Origin: Holacanthus passer
Taxonomy: Eukaryota > Chordata > Actinopteri > Pomacanthidae
Reading direction: 5' to 3'
DNA length: 64,000 nt
Assembly (NCBI GenBank): GCA_025331565.1
Contig: JAFREQ010000043.1
Location: 4,225,001 to 4,289,000, forward strand
Part shown: positions 40,541 to 51,438 of the stretch, in pieces
How the letters are laid out: every line of letters starts with the position of its first letter
Numbering within the stretch: the stretch's first letter is position 1
The notes under the pieces: model-generated
Told to the model about the DNA's origin: nothing
Seen by the model: the letters and a program-made list of their open reading frames with translations, nothing else
The model's database searches: none
Translations under genes and position numbers: made by a program

Positions 40541-43500
40541 CTACAATCAACAACAGAGAAAAACAAGATTATTGATTGGTGGCAGCTACTGCACCTGGAA
40601 ATATTCAAATTCTGAGCTTTCGTTGGCACAATTTCACATCAGGTCTCTGCGGCTGAGAGACGTGAATAACTGTGAGACGGAAAATTACTACAAACTCTAA
40701 TTTGTGGCTGTTAAATGCAGAGAAATGAGCTAAAAATGAAACTAAATGAACTAAAATGAAATGAAACTCTTCCCTCTTTCTACTGTTCACATACATCAAA
40801 GTTAGAGGCTTTCTTTTGTGTGAGGAGGCAGAACTAATCACCTGGAATGATGCCACCTGTCAACGTCATTAGCCAATTAATAGAAAGATGAGTTTAATTA
40901 ACTCCGAAAAGTAGCTATGGGAGTAAACCAGCCCTTTATCATTTTCAAGTGTCACTCCACCGCAGGTATTCTTTGCTCGAACCAGCTGCACTTTATATAA
41001 CAAATGTGTTTTAGTCCTCATGATTAATTGGATTGCACCTCTCTACCAGGACAGCTCATTAGGTGTGTGTGGTTTGTCGGAGCAAATACAGATGTTCGTG
41101 AACGAAGAGGCGAGATTCAAAAATGAGGCGGCGTCGCTGAGCATTTATCTCTCCTGCCCATCGTAATCCTTTCATTGCTGATTTGGAAAAAGCGGACTCA
41201 CCGCAGTTTTAGGTAAAATCCGCGATGGGTCAAGAGGGTAAAGCAGCAATTTCGAGGTAATTGTACTCCACAGGAGCAGCTTCGCTTCTGTTCTCCCCTT
41301 CGCTCCTCCGAAGAGATGTTTGGCGTCGCTTGTTTTTCTGACGTCCACCAGTCTGTTATTGCAGAGGGAACAGGGAGGACAGAGGGTTAGAAGCAGGTCA
41401 CAGTCAGTTAGACTCTAATAAAACCATCCTGCACTTTGACCTCTGACCTGCTCCCCTTAGAATTAATAAGTTAAGACTGAATGAGTGGGATTTAAATGCC
41501 TCAGCTTTCTGTACTGTTTACCATTCAACATCCACACTGAAGGCCATTTCTGTTCTACAAAAACAATGCGTCTCTCCTTAATTTGTTTAAATGCATCTCA
41601 CAACTGCCTTTGTCTGTGTGTTAGTGTGTGTGTGCAGTTTTGCATGGAGATAAAACAATGTGAGTTGAGGAGAATCCAGCCCAGTTTGATAAATAATACA
41701 TTTCCTCCAAATGTGCTGTAGTACTAAATTGTCTCTGTCTTCATCCCCAACAACCCCCCAACTACAGTATGTAGCAGATCAGAAGAATAATAAATAGCTT
41801 CTATTAATCCAGATTATACATAACTCATGTATCATGAACACTACACACATGCATGAGTCCATATGAGGGTCTAAACTGGAGGGGAGAGTGTGGGCCATAC
41901 TTTAGGTAAATTAATGATTAATTGAAATATGTCGATGAATAATAAACCAGTCTCTGCGGGGTAACAGATTGCACTTTTCATATTTAATAGATTGATGGGT
42001 CGCACACAAACTCACACAACATGGACACACACTCGCAGCGACATGTAATCACAGGCGGCCCGTCACATGTACATGCAACCACTTGGCGGCCGACACATGA
42101 AACAGACAGGGTGAACGTACGGCAGATTAAAACATCAAAGAGGGCCTACGCCGCTCGCTTGAAACGCCCAGGCTGCTTTCACTTGTTCCTTAGCTTCTGC
42201 TAATCCCACAAAAGGGGCCTTAAATGTTGTGCTTCTGTTCGCCCTGTGTACTCCCATCCCTTCTCATGGACAGGGTCTGCGTCGATACAAGTCCTCTTAA
42301 TCAGCTCGGATGAATTATTGAATAGCCTTTTTATATCAGATCATGACCCATATTCCGCTCGCTTGAAGTGAATGCGCTGCCAATAAAATCGAGATGTACT
42401 TTTCAAGTCGTCCCACATAGGGCTTCCTGCTCGCTCTCTAATCGCTGAGCGGGATTCAGACTCACGGCTGCAGAAAGTTGCGAACTTGAGATGGAGCTCC
42501 GCGGACTGACTGGCTCGTTTAACAACGTGATAGTGCTGAACTGGAGCCACAGTTTGGACTCCATGAGCTCCAATGTGTTTTAGGTTTGACTTCTCGACGA
42601 GTCATCTGAAGATAAGATATCTAATAGAGGGCTGTTGCTGGTTTCATTAAGGCAGATGCAATGCTCAGAGCCAGACGCGGGAGTCGTATTGTCGTCTCAT
42701 TAGGTAGCACATGGGGAGAAAGAGAGGCAGAGAGAGAATCAGTAGGAAGAGAGGATGGGATTATGAATCTCCTCAGCCCCTGCTGTCTCCTCTCCTGGCC
42801 TGTTTATCAATGACGACTGCAAACATGGTGCCTATGAAATCTCTTAAGCTCCATTTGGAGACTTCTGGCAGACTTCTTTTTCACATAAGCTCCTGGCATC
42901 AAACACTCCTCAGACACTAAAAAAAATGGACAGGAGGCTCAAAATATGCGCATGTGACCCGGTCAATGAACACAACTGATTTATCGTTCCGTAAAACTTG
43001 GTGGCAACATTTACACAAACATCGCTCAAACCGTGTAAAACTTTAACTACGACGATCATTTTGCAGTGCACAAAACATGACGCTGCTTTCCAGGGTGACT
43101 TTGCAATGAAACCTGTGCTTTGTTTGGAAAAGGCTGAAAAAGTGCTCGTCTTTCATGATCACAAACGCACAAAAAAAGCTAAGTATCCTGTATATTTGCA
43201 TGGAAGCGATGCTCAACTGTATCAGTCGTCCAAACAGTTCATTTGGACGGCGGTCGCTCGCTCTCCTCACCTAGCTACGCCATAAAGGACCGGTTAAAAC
43301 GTTATCATCATCCTCTGCGTTCACACGAGTCAAATCAGCTGTATCGACTACAGTTTTCCAGCTAAGTGGGACATAACGTTCACATCACGTCGCCCATTTT
43401 CCCCCTGCCTCCCGCTCCCTCATTCTCAAGCCAATAATAATACAGCAGAGAAGCCTGTTCATAAAAAGTGACATGCACTATTTTGGTGACTATTACAGTA

Positions 43501-43854
43501 AAAAGACGGCGGTGAGCCATGTGTCAGAGGCGCCCGAGACGTCCATTTTGCAGCGTGGCAGCTGTGACAGCTTTGACACACTACCTGGGCTTAAGTGCCC
43601 ATCTGTGGATAGGCTACAGGGGTCACATGTGTGCCAAGAGCGCCGAGCAGAATGGGTAATGGTCCCGGGTTATGAGAGCAGGTCCCAGGTGGGTTTTGAA
43701 GCCGTAACCTTGACTGTGCACCGTGAGCGAGCACGCGCGTAAACACGCACGGTGTAAATCCAAACGACTGTCAGCCGAATGATAGGAAAGTTAATCAGAG
43801 AAAAGGGGTCAAACGCCGCTGTGCCTGTGATGGATAGATGGACAAAGTGTCTGC

Positions 43855-43886
43855 ATGTGTGTGTGTGTGTGTGAGAGAGAGGGAGA
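43855..43886. repeat. (GT)n then (GA)n compound microsatellite
   Basis: About nine GT units followed by a short GA run. Confidence 0.85.
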
Positions 43887-44099
43887 GTGGGTGTGAATGT
43901 GCATTTTGCTGCAGACATACAGTCAAGATTACATTCCAACACACTCCACTAGGAGATATGAGATATACTAGTGTGAAGCACTTTGTGTTTCTTTGAAATA
44001 ACAGCAGATAAAAATAATTGCATTGAGAAAAGGGCAATGTCGCTTGTCTCTGCATGCAGATTACTTTATTGATCTAACTATATATCCCACTCATGCTGG

Positions 44100-44142
44100 C
44101 ACACACACACACAGACACACACACACAGACACACACACACAC
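44100..44142. repeat. Interrupted (CA)n microsatellite
   Basis: Three CA blocks separated by single CAGA interruptions. Confidence 0.9.
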
Positions 44143-45671
44143 CTCGGCTTTAAATAAGACTGTGGAGCAGCACTGGGCAGGTGGTTTGATAGGTAGAAGT
44201 GGCTACTCCATCAGGTGGAGAGTGCCATTAAGTACAAGGCTGAGGATGAAGTATGGAGATTCAACATGCAAAGGCCATGTCAGAGCTGAGCACACATGAT
44301 TTTTATTTCACATGGATCAAATGTATCCAAAAGAGAATTAAAGGCTCATGGGGGGGGGGATATATTACAAAGGATAAATGGTGGTGAAGTGTGAGGGAAA
44401 TTACTGATCTCTGATAATCTGCCAATATCCGTTTAAATTCTACCTAACCCTCATACAGTACACACACACATCCGAGACGCGTCTGCACACCCACACACAC
44501 ATGCAAAAATACTGGGTTAATGATGAATATCTACATCAATTAATCATCATCCGAAACATGCAACAACAAGAGCATGTGTGGCTTCAAAGCACCGTACTCA
44601 CCTATTTAACCCTTAACATTAAAAAATACTGAATTTAATTGATTTTGTAGGCTTGACAAATCGTAAGAATGGTGGCTATTACATCAACTAATAGACAAAG
44701 ATGTTGCTTGAGTCTTTAATCCGCTTTAGTGAAATCCCATTAAGATTCAATAGTTGAAAAAGAAATATTGAAATCAGCGTCAGTCCGTTACAAAAAAGAA
44801 AGTAAAAAAGAAAAAGTCCCGAATTAAGGACAGTTTTTAATAATTGTTAATTTTTTTTTTCATTTGGAATCAAATCCAGGATTTAAAGGGTAATTCCACA
44901 GGAAAACAGCTAAATCCAGAGTGCCTTTATCATGGTGACGGTTGTTCAAAAGTCCCACTTCCCATTATCTTCACGTAATGAAGAGGAGAGCCATTAAATC
45001 TCCTTCAGGAAAAAAGTGGAAATAGAAAAAAAGGAGATGAACGAGGAAATGAGTTGTGTGGTTTGCTTCACTTTGCTATGCATCTGTCTATTGCTTTGCC
45101 TCTCTGGAGCTCACACACCACACACAGCCACACACCAAATTATTCAGTTACTTTGCAGTCAGCTCAATTCTTCCGAGCCCCCCCATCTTCTATTTTTCTA
45201 AAATGCAAAAGGGCATTCATGAATAATCTGCCCCCTGTATTTCAATAAATGGAAGTAGTCGAGTTGATGGATTGCAAAATTACGTCACCAAAATGCAAAA
45301 TGAACAGCAACTCCTCTCTGATGCAAGCAAGTCAATGACGCGTGAGTGGTAGGACGTGAAATTTTGTAGACGGCAAACGATAAAAACAAAACGGAACAAC
45401 GAATGAATCAATAAGTGGATCAGTTCAGAGGAGGGGGGGTGAGAGGGTGGAAGTGATGGAGAACAAAAAAGATGCGGAAAGAGGTGATTAAAGAGAATAA
45501 AGCTGGAAGCCAAGTGAGTGGAAAAAAAGTGAAAATTATGGTGGAGGGAAAAAAAGGGAAAAAAATCGTCCGGATGAGAAAGCCAGTTTTGTTTTTTCTA
45601 GTCCATTCTCTTTGAGTGCTTGTGTGTGTCTGTCTGCGAGGATGAGAGTCAGTTCAGAAAGATGGGAGACT

Positions 45672-45673
<2 letters not shown>

Positions 45674-45702
<29 letters not shown>
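45674..45702. repeat. (GA)n microsatellite
   Basis: About 14 GA units. Confidence 0.95.
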
Positions 45703-45707
<5 letters not shown>

Positions 45708-46301
45708 GAGGGCAGAGAAAAAGAGGGAGGCAGAGGGGTGTATAAACACAGATGACACCCCCCGACAGAACGGACAAGTGCTGGCTTGGAAACACGCTTT
45801 GCAACAACAGCACACCGTCGCTGATGACTTAGGCCCGTTGCTGAGTTTGACCTTCACCTGATAAACATGACGCTCAAGGAAACTTAAACGCACCTCGGTG
45901 TGATCATAATGTACATCCCCTCTCACAGAGCAAATGTGGAGTTTGGACATCTCTCAGTGTGCATGACGGTAAACAACAAAAAAAAAGGACATGTGAGGAG
46001 GACGGCGTGTGATTAAAGGGGCATTTCAGACGTTTTTAATGGAAGGACAGACTTTTGTGCAACAACACAGAAATGACGAGGCTGGTCGGGGATGTGGATT
46101 CCGTGATGACGGCTGGAGAAGGTGCTTGCTGGATGAGTCACTGTGGTCTTGGTTGAGGAGAACAAAAAGTCAGAAAACACAGATTATAGTATGAGAGGGG
46201 GAGAGTGACGTGAGGATGACATGGCATGAGGCAAGAATCAGCTGAGAGCCGGATGGGAGGGAGCCATGGTTGGACCAAAGCTGGATTGTAGGCCAGTGAG
46301 C

Positions 46302-46307
<6 letters not shown>

Positions 46308-46340
<33 letters not shown>

Positions 46341-46358
46341 TGTGTGTGCGTGCGTGTC
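46308..46358. repeat. (GT)n/(GC) compound microsatellite
   Basis: About 14 GT units, then GCGCGTGTGTGTGCGTGCGTG. Confidence 0.9.
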
Positions 46359-46639
46359 AAGGTGTGCACCCCACACAAAACACCTTGCATACACAGAAAA
46401 AAGGAACAAAGACTGTGAGACAGACACTAAACACTAAATAGACCTACCTATGGTTAGAATTAAGAATCGCCCAAAAAAGATGCATAGGATGAAAGGAGGA
46501 AAAAAGAGAAGGGGGAAATAGGAAATAGGAAAAGGTACAAAAGTGAAAAAGCCATAAATAGAAAATACAAGCAAGCCAATTAAAATGTCTCTAAATTAAA
46601 GAAATCAAAACAGGGGTGGAATCAAAAAGTAGCCAAAGT

Positions 46640-46892
46640 TAGGGGTGGACAGTGAGTGGAGTGGTGGGAGGAGGAGGAGGAGGAGGAGGGAGGTGATGAA
46701 GGGAGGAGGGAGCGTGGGCTGCACAGGGATAGAAAGGGCTGGAAGTGATAGCAATGGAGAAGGAAGGGAGAATGAATGGTGGGGGGGGGGGGGTAAAAAA
46801 AACAAAGAGAGAATGAAGGGGGCCAAAAAAAAAAGATCCCCCTCCTCTTTCTCTTTCTCTTTTTCTCTGTCTCTCTGCCTCTCTCTCCCTCC
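46640..46892. repeat. Purine-rich tract with (GGA)n followed by CT-rich tract
   Basis: (GGA)8 near 46667-46690, a 13-G run near 46780-46793, then CT-rich sequence from 46838 to 46892 on the same strand. The frames here are low-complexity. Confidence 0.85.
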
Positions 46893-47469
46893 TTGTCTGG
46901 CTCATAAATAGAAGAAATTGTTGACCAGGTAAATGGCGAAATAGATGAGAAGACAGAGGACCGAGAGAGCAAGCAAATGAAAAGGTAAAGCACCTCCCAG
47001 CAGCGCGATGAGGAAAAAAAAGAACAAAAAACGAAAGATAAAAGCAAATACTCCAGTGGCCTCCGTTGTCTCCAGTCTATATGTGGAAGGGGGGATTGGC
47101 TGTTGCCAGTTGTTCCCCTTCCCCGGCTGCCTTCTGCTTTCTTCTGTCTCTCCTCCCAAAAAAGACTTCCCATCCAGATGACAAAAAAAAGCAGGCACAG
47201 ATGTCCTTTCCTCTCTCTCAACTCTGGTCTGATATCACGTGCCACTCACACAGGTTAGACATTGTTGCAGCAGCAACGCACAGTATCACCAATATTGCCC
47301 AGTGGGAGGAAAAAAAGGCATTGGGGCTGCTGCTAGTCAAGCACTGCCTGCCTCATGAGGAAGGATACTGAGCTGGAATTGCTCTGTCTCCCCTCTCCCG
47401 CCCATCCCTGCGAAAAAGATGGGAGGCAGGGAGGTGGGCCCACTCGCTGCATTAGTATTCATTGAAAGA

Positions 47470-47503
<34 letters not shown>

Positions 47504-47518
47504 GCAAGAGAGAGAGAT
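47470..47518. repeat. (GT)n-(GA)n compound microsatellite
   Basis: Six GT units, then about 20 GA units with one interruption. Confidence 0.9.
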
Positions 47519-48318
47519 GAGGAGGAGGGGGAGAGGGGTGCCTTCCAACAAATGTCGAGGAACCAAACCGGTGTGTGAAACTGATAAGAGACTGGCTCCC
47601 CCTAGAGTCAATCATCAATACACAAGCTCAAATAACTGGAAATGCTGGGAATGTAGTTTTGCACCAATCAGGCCAGTGACCTGCCTTCAGGACAACACCT
47701 GACGTCTGAACCTCTTAGGATAAATTCACCACTTCAGTTTTGCAGAGTGTCACTCCAACGGCATGATATTACTCTAATCCACTTACAAAATAATTCAGTG
47801 TTCAATCGGTCCAATGAAGAGTGCTTCCTCTCCCTCTGAAAACACTGTTCATCATCTCTGTGTGATGAAGCATTGTTACCTTTTATGCCACACGCTCTCC
47901 TCAAAGAAAGAGAGACAAAGCACTAAAGGAATTTTGGTTCACGTCTGTGGTGTCGTGATAACTGACTGATCCCTTCCTCTGCATTTTGCCCAAAGTCAAA
48001 CTCAGTTGTTGTTGATGTGGAGGCAGACAATCGCTCCAAAATGTCCAAATCAAAGCAAGTAGCACACGGAGACAGATGGCCAAAAGCACCTGTCCAAGAT
48101 AAAGACCGCAGTGTGTCTCCACACTAGTTGTGTCTCTGTTGAAACACGTCATCAAAGGTTTTGATTGTTTTTCTGCAAAGACAATATCCTACATTGTGTA
48201 CAACAGGCCTCATTGAAGCAAAAGAGCGAGAGGTCAACCACACTCTTTTGTTTCAGTCTCCTCAGGGAATAGGTTTTCAATTTCTTTCTAAGGTGAATGT
48301 GTAGTGCTGTTTCATCTG

Positions 48319-48842
48319 ATTCCAAAAAAGTTGGGACGCTGTGTAAAACGTAAACAAAACAAATTGTGCTCATTTGATCATCCTTTTTGACACTCAATGG
48401 AAAACAGTACAAAGACAATATATTTAATGTTCCATTATTGATTTAGAAATATCTTCTCATTCTGAATTTGATGGCAGCAAGATGTTGTCTTGTCAAACAA
48501 GTTGGGACAGGAGCAACAAAAGACTGTGAAAGTTGTGGACTGATCCAAAAACACCTGTTTGGATCATTCCACAGGTAAACAGGTTCATTGGTAACAGGTG
48601 ATAGTATCATGATTGGGTATGAAAGGTTCATCCTGGAAAGACTCAGTCGTTCACAAGCGAGGATGGAGAGAGGTTCACCACTTTGTCAAACACATGATTA
48701 TATAAAGGAGATTACTACATGGGCTCATGAACACTTTGTAAAACTGCTGCTGGTAAACACAGTTTATTTGTAAATGACAAATTTGTAATGTATATTCTGT
48801 TTTTAATTCATATTTCACACAGCGTCCCAACTATTTTAGAAT
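48319..48842. mobile_element. Internally deleted Tc1/mariner-like DNA transposon
   Basis: The two ends are inverted repeats: agttgggacgctgtgt at 48329-48344 and its exact complement at 48817-48832, extended imperfectly to 48319 and 48842. Between them are pieces matching my memory of a common fish Tc1-like element: GAATTTGATGGCAGCAA, GTTGGGACAGGAGCAACAAAAG, ATGATTGGGTAT, GAGAGGTTCACCA and CATGGGCTCATGAACACTT. The full element is about 1.6 kb with a transposase frame; here about 520 bp remain and no transposase can be read, so it is a non-autonomous relic. Open frames inside (48443-48631, 48588-48773) are transposon shadows. Confidence 0.85.
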
Positions 48843-49842
48843 TAGTGTTGAATGTTTAAAATTGTTATTTATAGTAAAGGGACAAAGAGACAGAACGAGA
48901 CAGAGAGATGCTGACGGATCCAGAGAGAAAACATGATTACAAATCTCCACAGTCCCTTCTGTCTCCTCCACTGACCCACTTATCAGACAGTAATTACTTA
49001 ACTCACAATCAAACTCAAGTCCAATTACATTGACAAAGACGGGGTGAGTGAAGAGCACAACATTTTAGGCAAATTCTGTTCAATATCTGAATCGTGCTTA
49101 ATAAGCAGGTTAAGACATTACCTGACAGTGAAGCTGAAGGTGGAATCCATAGGAATGAGGACAAAGAGTTATTGCAGCACTATGGCTCCTTGACCCGTCC
49201 GGCAATCTGTGCTCGACCTTTCCACAAGTTTCAGACAACATCTGTGAACCTGGATCTGAAAATGGTTTTTTTTAATAAAAATAATATAAAGATAAATTAC
49301 TGGACAGTTGTGGTGACAGAGTTAACATTATTTTCAGTCTGTATGTATCCAGGAGAGTTGCTGATCACACATGTTCTTTTCCTAATTATATACTTCTGCA
49401 CCTGTGAGTGAGCACTCAGTGCAATCACTGCCACCTGCTTTATACTGGAGATCAGCATTTTAAACACTTTTACAGTAGTTGAAAAGAGATGAAAACATTG
49501 TTTTGTTTTGTATTGTTTTCATTAGATGTCAACCAGGCAGTCACATTCTCCAAGATCTTGGGTTAATTAGCAAAACTAATTTGACGAACACTGGATTGCA
49601 AATACACACAAAAGAGCTGAACCTATTGTTATAATGTACGTTCATTTACAGACTTTAAAAAATAAATCCACTTTACCTTAAAAATGTTGCAGGAAAATGT
49701 TAAGATGAAGCGACACGCGGGTGGTCAACTTATTACTGTGACATATCGCCGCCTTGTGGTCGATGTGCAGTACTTCTAATCGACTGCGCTGTGTTGGATT
49801 GAGTCTGCCTGGCTTCACAGTCACAACAGAGATCGTCCAGAG

Positions 49843-51438
49843 ATGGCGACGCTGTCATCACCTCTACGAGTCTGCAGAGGAATATTGAAAGAATTAAGGG
49901 CCATCCAGGGACCAAGTTACAAACAGTCACTGGCCTACAACTACGTGATGGACCAGTTTCGTAAGAATAAGGCGAGTTTCCCGTCAACTGCTTTTCAGCT
50001 AACGTTAGCTAATGTAGCTAACTACCGTGACAAACTGCATGGGGAGTGCGTGGCTAACGTTAGCTAACCTGATAAGTTCTGGATGATAACGTTACTACTT
50101 TGCTACTGAAGTGAAAATGATTTTCGTCCTTCAGCCGTCCGCAAACGTGAGAATAGAGCGAATATCCCACACGACTCTCTGGACTGGTGTCATTGCCACG
50201 GTTGAACGCAAGGTGACTGAAGCAGGAGGACATGCTAACATTAGCCAGAAGTTAATTAGCGGTAGCATAGCTGAATGCTGAGACACAGATGAAACTGTCT
50301 CAGTCTTAACTCCAGAGTGAAACATGCAACGTTGATTAATTGAAATCATCGTCGTTGATTATGAACCTGAATTATTGCACCAGTCACTAAATTGTATGTA
50401 ATAAGTCGTTAAGGAATTTGTAAATAGAATCTCCTGGCTGTTAAAATTGTATCTGTAAGAAACTTTTAGATTTTTGCATGATCGCATTCATTCCATAAGA
50501 ACAACACTACTATTGATTGTTTCAGTCAAGGACAGCCATAAATTTAGTAATATATATTTATTTTAATGAACATGTCTAACTACTCTAGCATTAAACTTAT
50601 AGCTTTAAACAGTGTCCTTCTAACCATCATGCCCATCTAAGTGCTAGTGATCCTGTTTGTTTCTCTGTTTACCCAAACCTCAGTGGAGCTGCTTGTTCAG
50701 ATGAAGGGTTATTAAGCATATAGGCTTAAAGCTTGCATCATTAATGCTTGGGAGAACATGGCTCACCAGGGTGGTTGAATGCATGTGCAGTCACTGAAGC
50801 AAAACAGCCAGGAGCAACTCCAGCTTGTCAGTGTGTATTTATCCCAGCACTTAAAAAACCCTAAGGCATTATAATGTATATATATGAAACTCTATAGGGA
50901 CTGGACCAAATGCTTACTGTCCTTACTGTAGCTGTTACGGTTGTTGAAGGAAAAAAAACTTTCTGGCAGAAGAGCTCGAGATATGGGCACATCTGCTTGT
51001 GTTATTGTCTGTTAATGCAGCCATTGCTAACACCATGTTGTCCACCAGCTGGACCTTAAGGTTTTTTACACAAATATTAACATTGTTCTCTATGGTGACT
51101 GATTTAGGGAACAAAATAAAAAGACAATACTGTTTAGAGGAAATGACCGCTTGGCAGCCACCAGCTGTTATCTAATTATGTTATGATCTGGCTGTATTGT
51201 CACTCATCTTTTCTTTCTTTTCCCCCTCTCACAGGTAACAGGTGAAAGGTACTGCCGTGCCCAGCAGGAGGCACACCATGACTCACACACATACATGTGC
51301 TTGCTGGCGTCTACCAGGAACCACCTGATCCTGCACAACCTTTACCATGGCAAGGGAGAGCGCAGCCCAGAAGAAGTGGCTGGCTTAGTGGGGCTCAGGT
51401 TGCCCACTCAGCCAGGTGGTAAAGGCTGGGAGAAGTGA
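49843..51438 (+). CDS. fmc1: FMC1, mitochondrial ATP synthase (complex V) assembly factor
   Basis: FMC1 is a small mitochondrial-matrix protein needed for assembly of the F1 part of ATP synthase, working with the ATP12-type chaperone ATPAF2; it belongs to the LYR-like family. There are two exons: 49843-49971 (43 codons) and 51235-51438 (67 codons plus TGA), giving 110 residues against about 113 in human. The first exon carries CRGILKELRA, the LYR-like segment. The second starts VTGERYCRAQ and ends with GKGERSPEEVAGLVGL and QPGGKGWEK, matching the human C-terminal region nearly residue for residue. The start has a good context (GAG-ATG-G) and lies just downstream of a short GC-richer leader. 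The only donor that preserves family spacing is AAG|GCGAGT, so the intron is GC-AG. In human the gene is next to LUC7L2; that neighbour is absent here. Confidence 0.95.
49972..51234 (+). other. fmc1 intron, apparently GC-AG
   Basis: The intron starts GCGAGT after ...AATAAG and ends in a CT-rich tract, TCTCACAG. Both flanks are phase 0 and join to ...FRKNK|VTGERY..., the same spacing as human ...FRAHR|VTSEK.... The nearby GTAAGA at 49961 could pair only with a shifted AG at 51240 and would delete six residues. The first 300 nt hold several GCTAACGTTAGC-like copies; no other gene is seen inside. Confidence 0.8.
49997..50280. repeat. Cluster of GCTAACGTTAGC-type short repeats
   Basis: Copies at 49997-50023, 50052-50069 and a diverged one at 50231-50248, immediately inside the fmc1 intron. 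The core GCTAACGTTAGC is a perfect palindrome. Confidence 0.75.

Larger units (their letters stand above)
17170..49842. other. 32.7-kb stretch without a recognised protein-coding exon
   Basis: This lies upstream of the first grin2b coding exon and upstream of fmc1, which points the other way. Vertebrate GRIN2B genes have noncoding 5' exons and long upstream introns, so part of this interval is likely grin2b 5' structure and its promoter, but no transcription start can be fixed from sequence alone. I see GA/CT-rich tracts (17172-17330, 18735-19227, 39623-39711, 46640-46892), microsatellites, a candidate minus-strand 5' exon (40433-40540), CpG-rich patches (35325-35540), a G-run palindrome (22178-22201) and a Tc1-like remnant (48319-48842). 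EMP1, GSG1 and FAM234B, neighbours of GRIN2B in human, were not recognised. Confidence 0.7.

Noticed and set aside
46622..47245. 207-codon minus-strand frame
   Set aside because: CT-rich low-complexity translation (Ser/Pro/Phe/Arg); only a different frame at its upstream end was kept as a weak micropeptide candidate.
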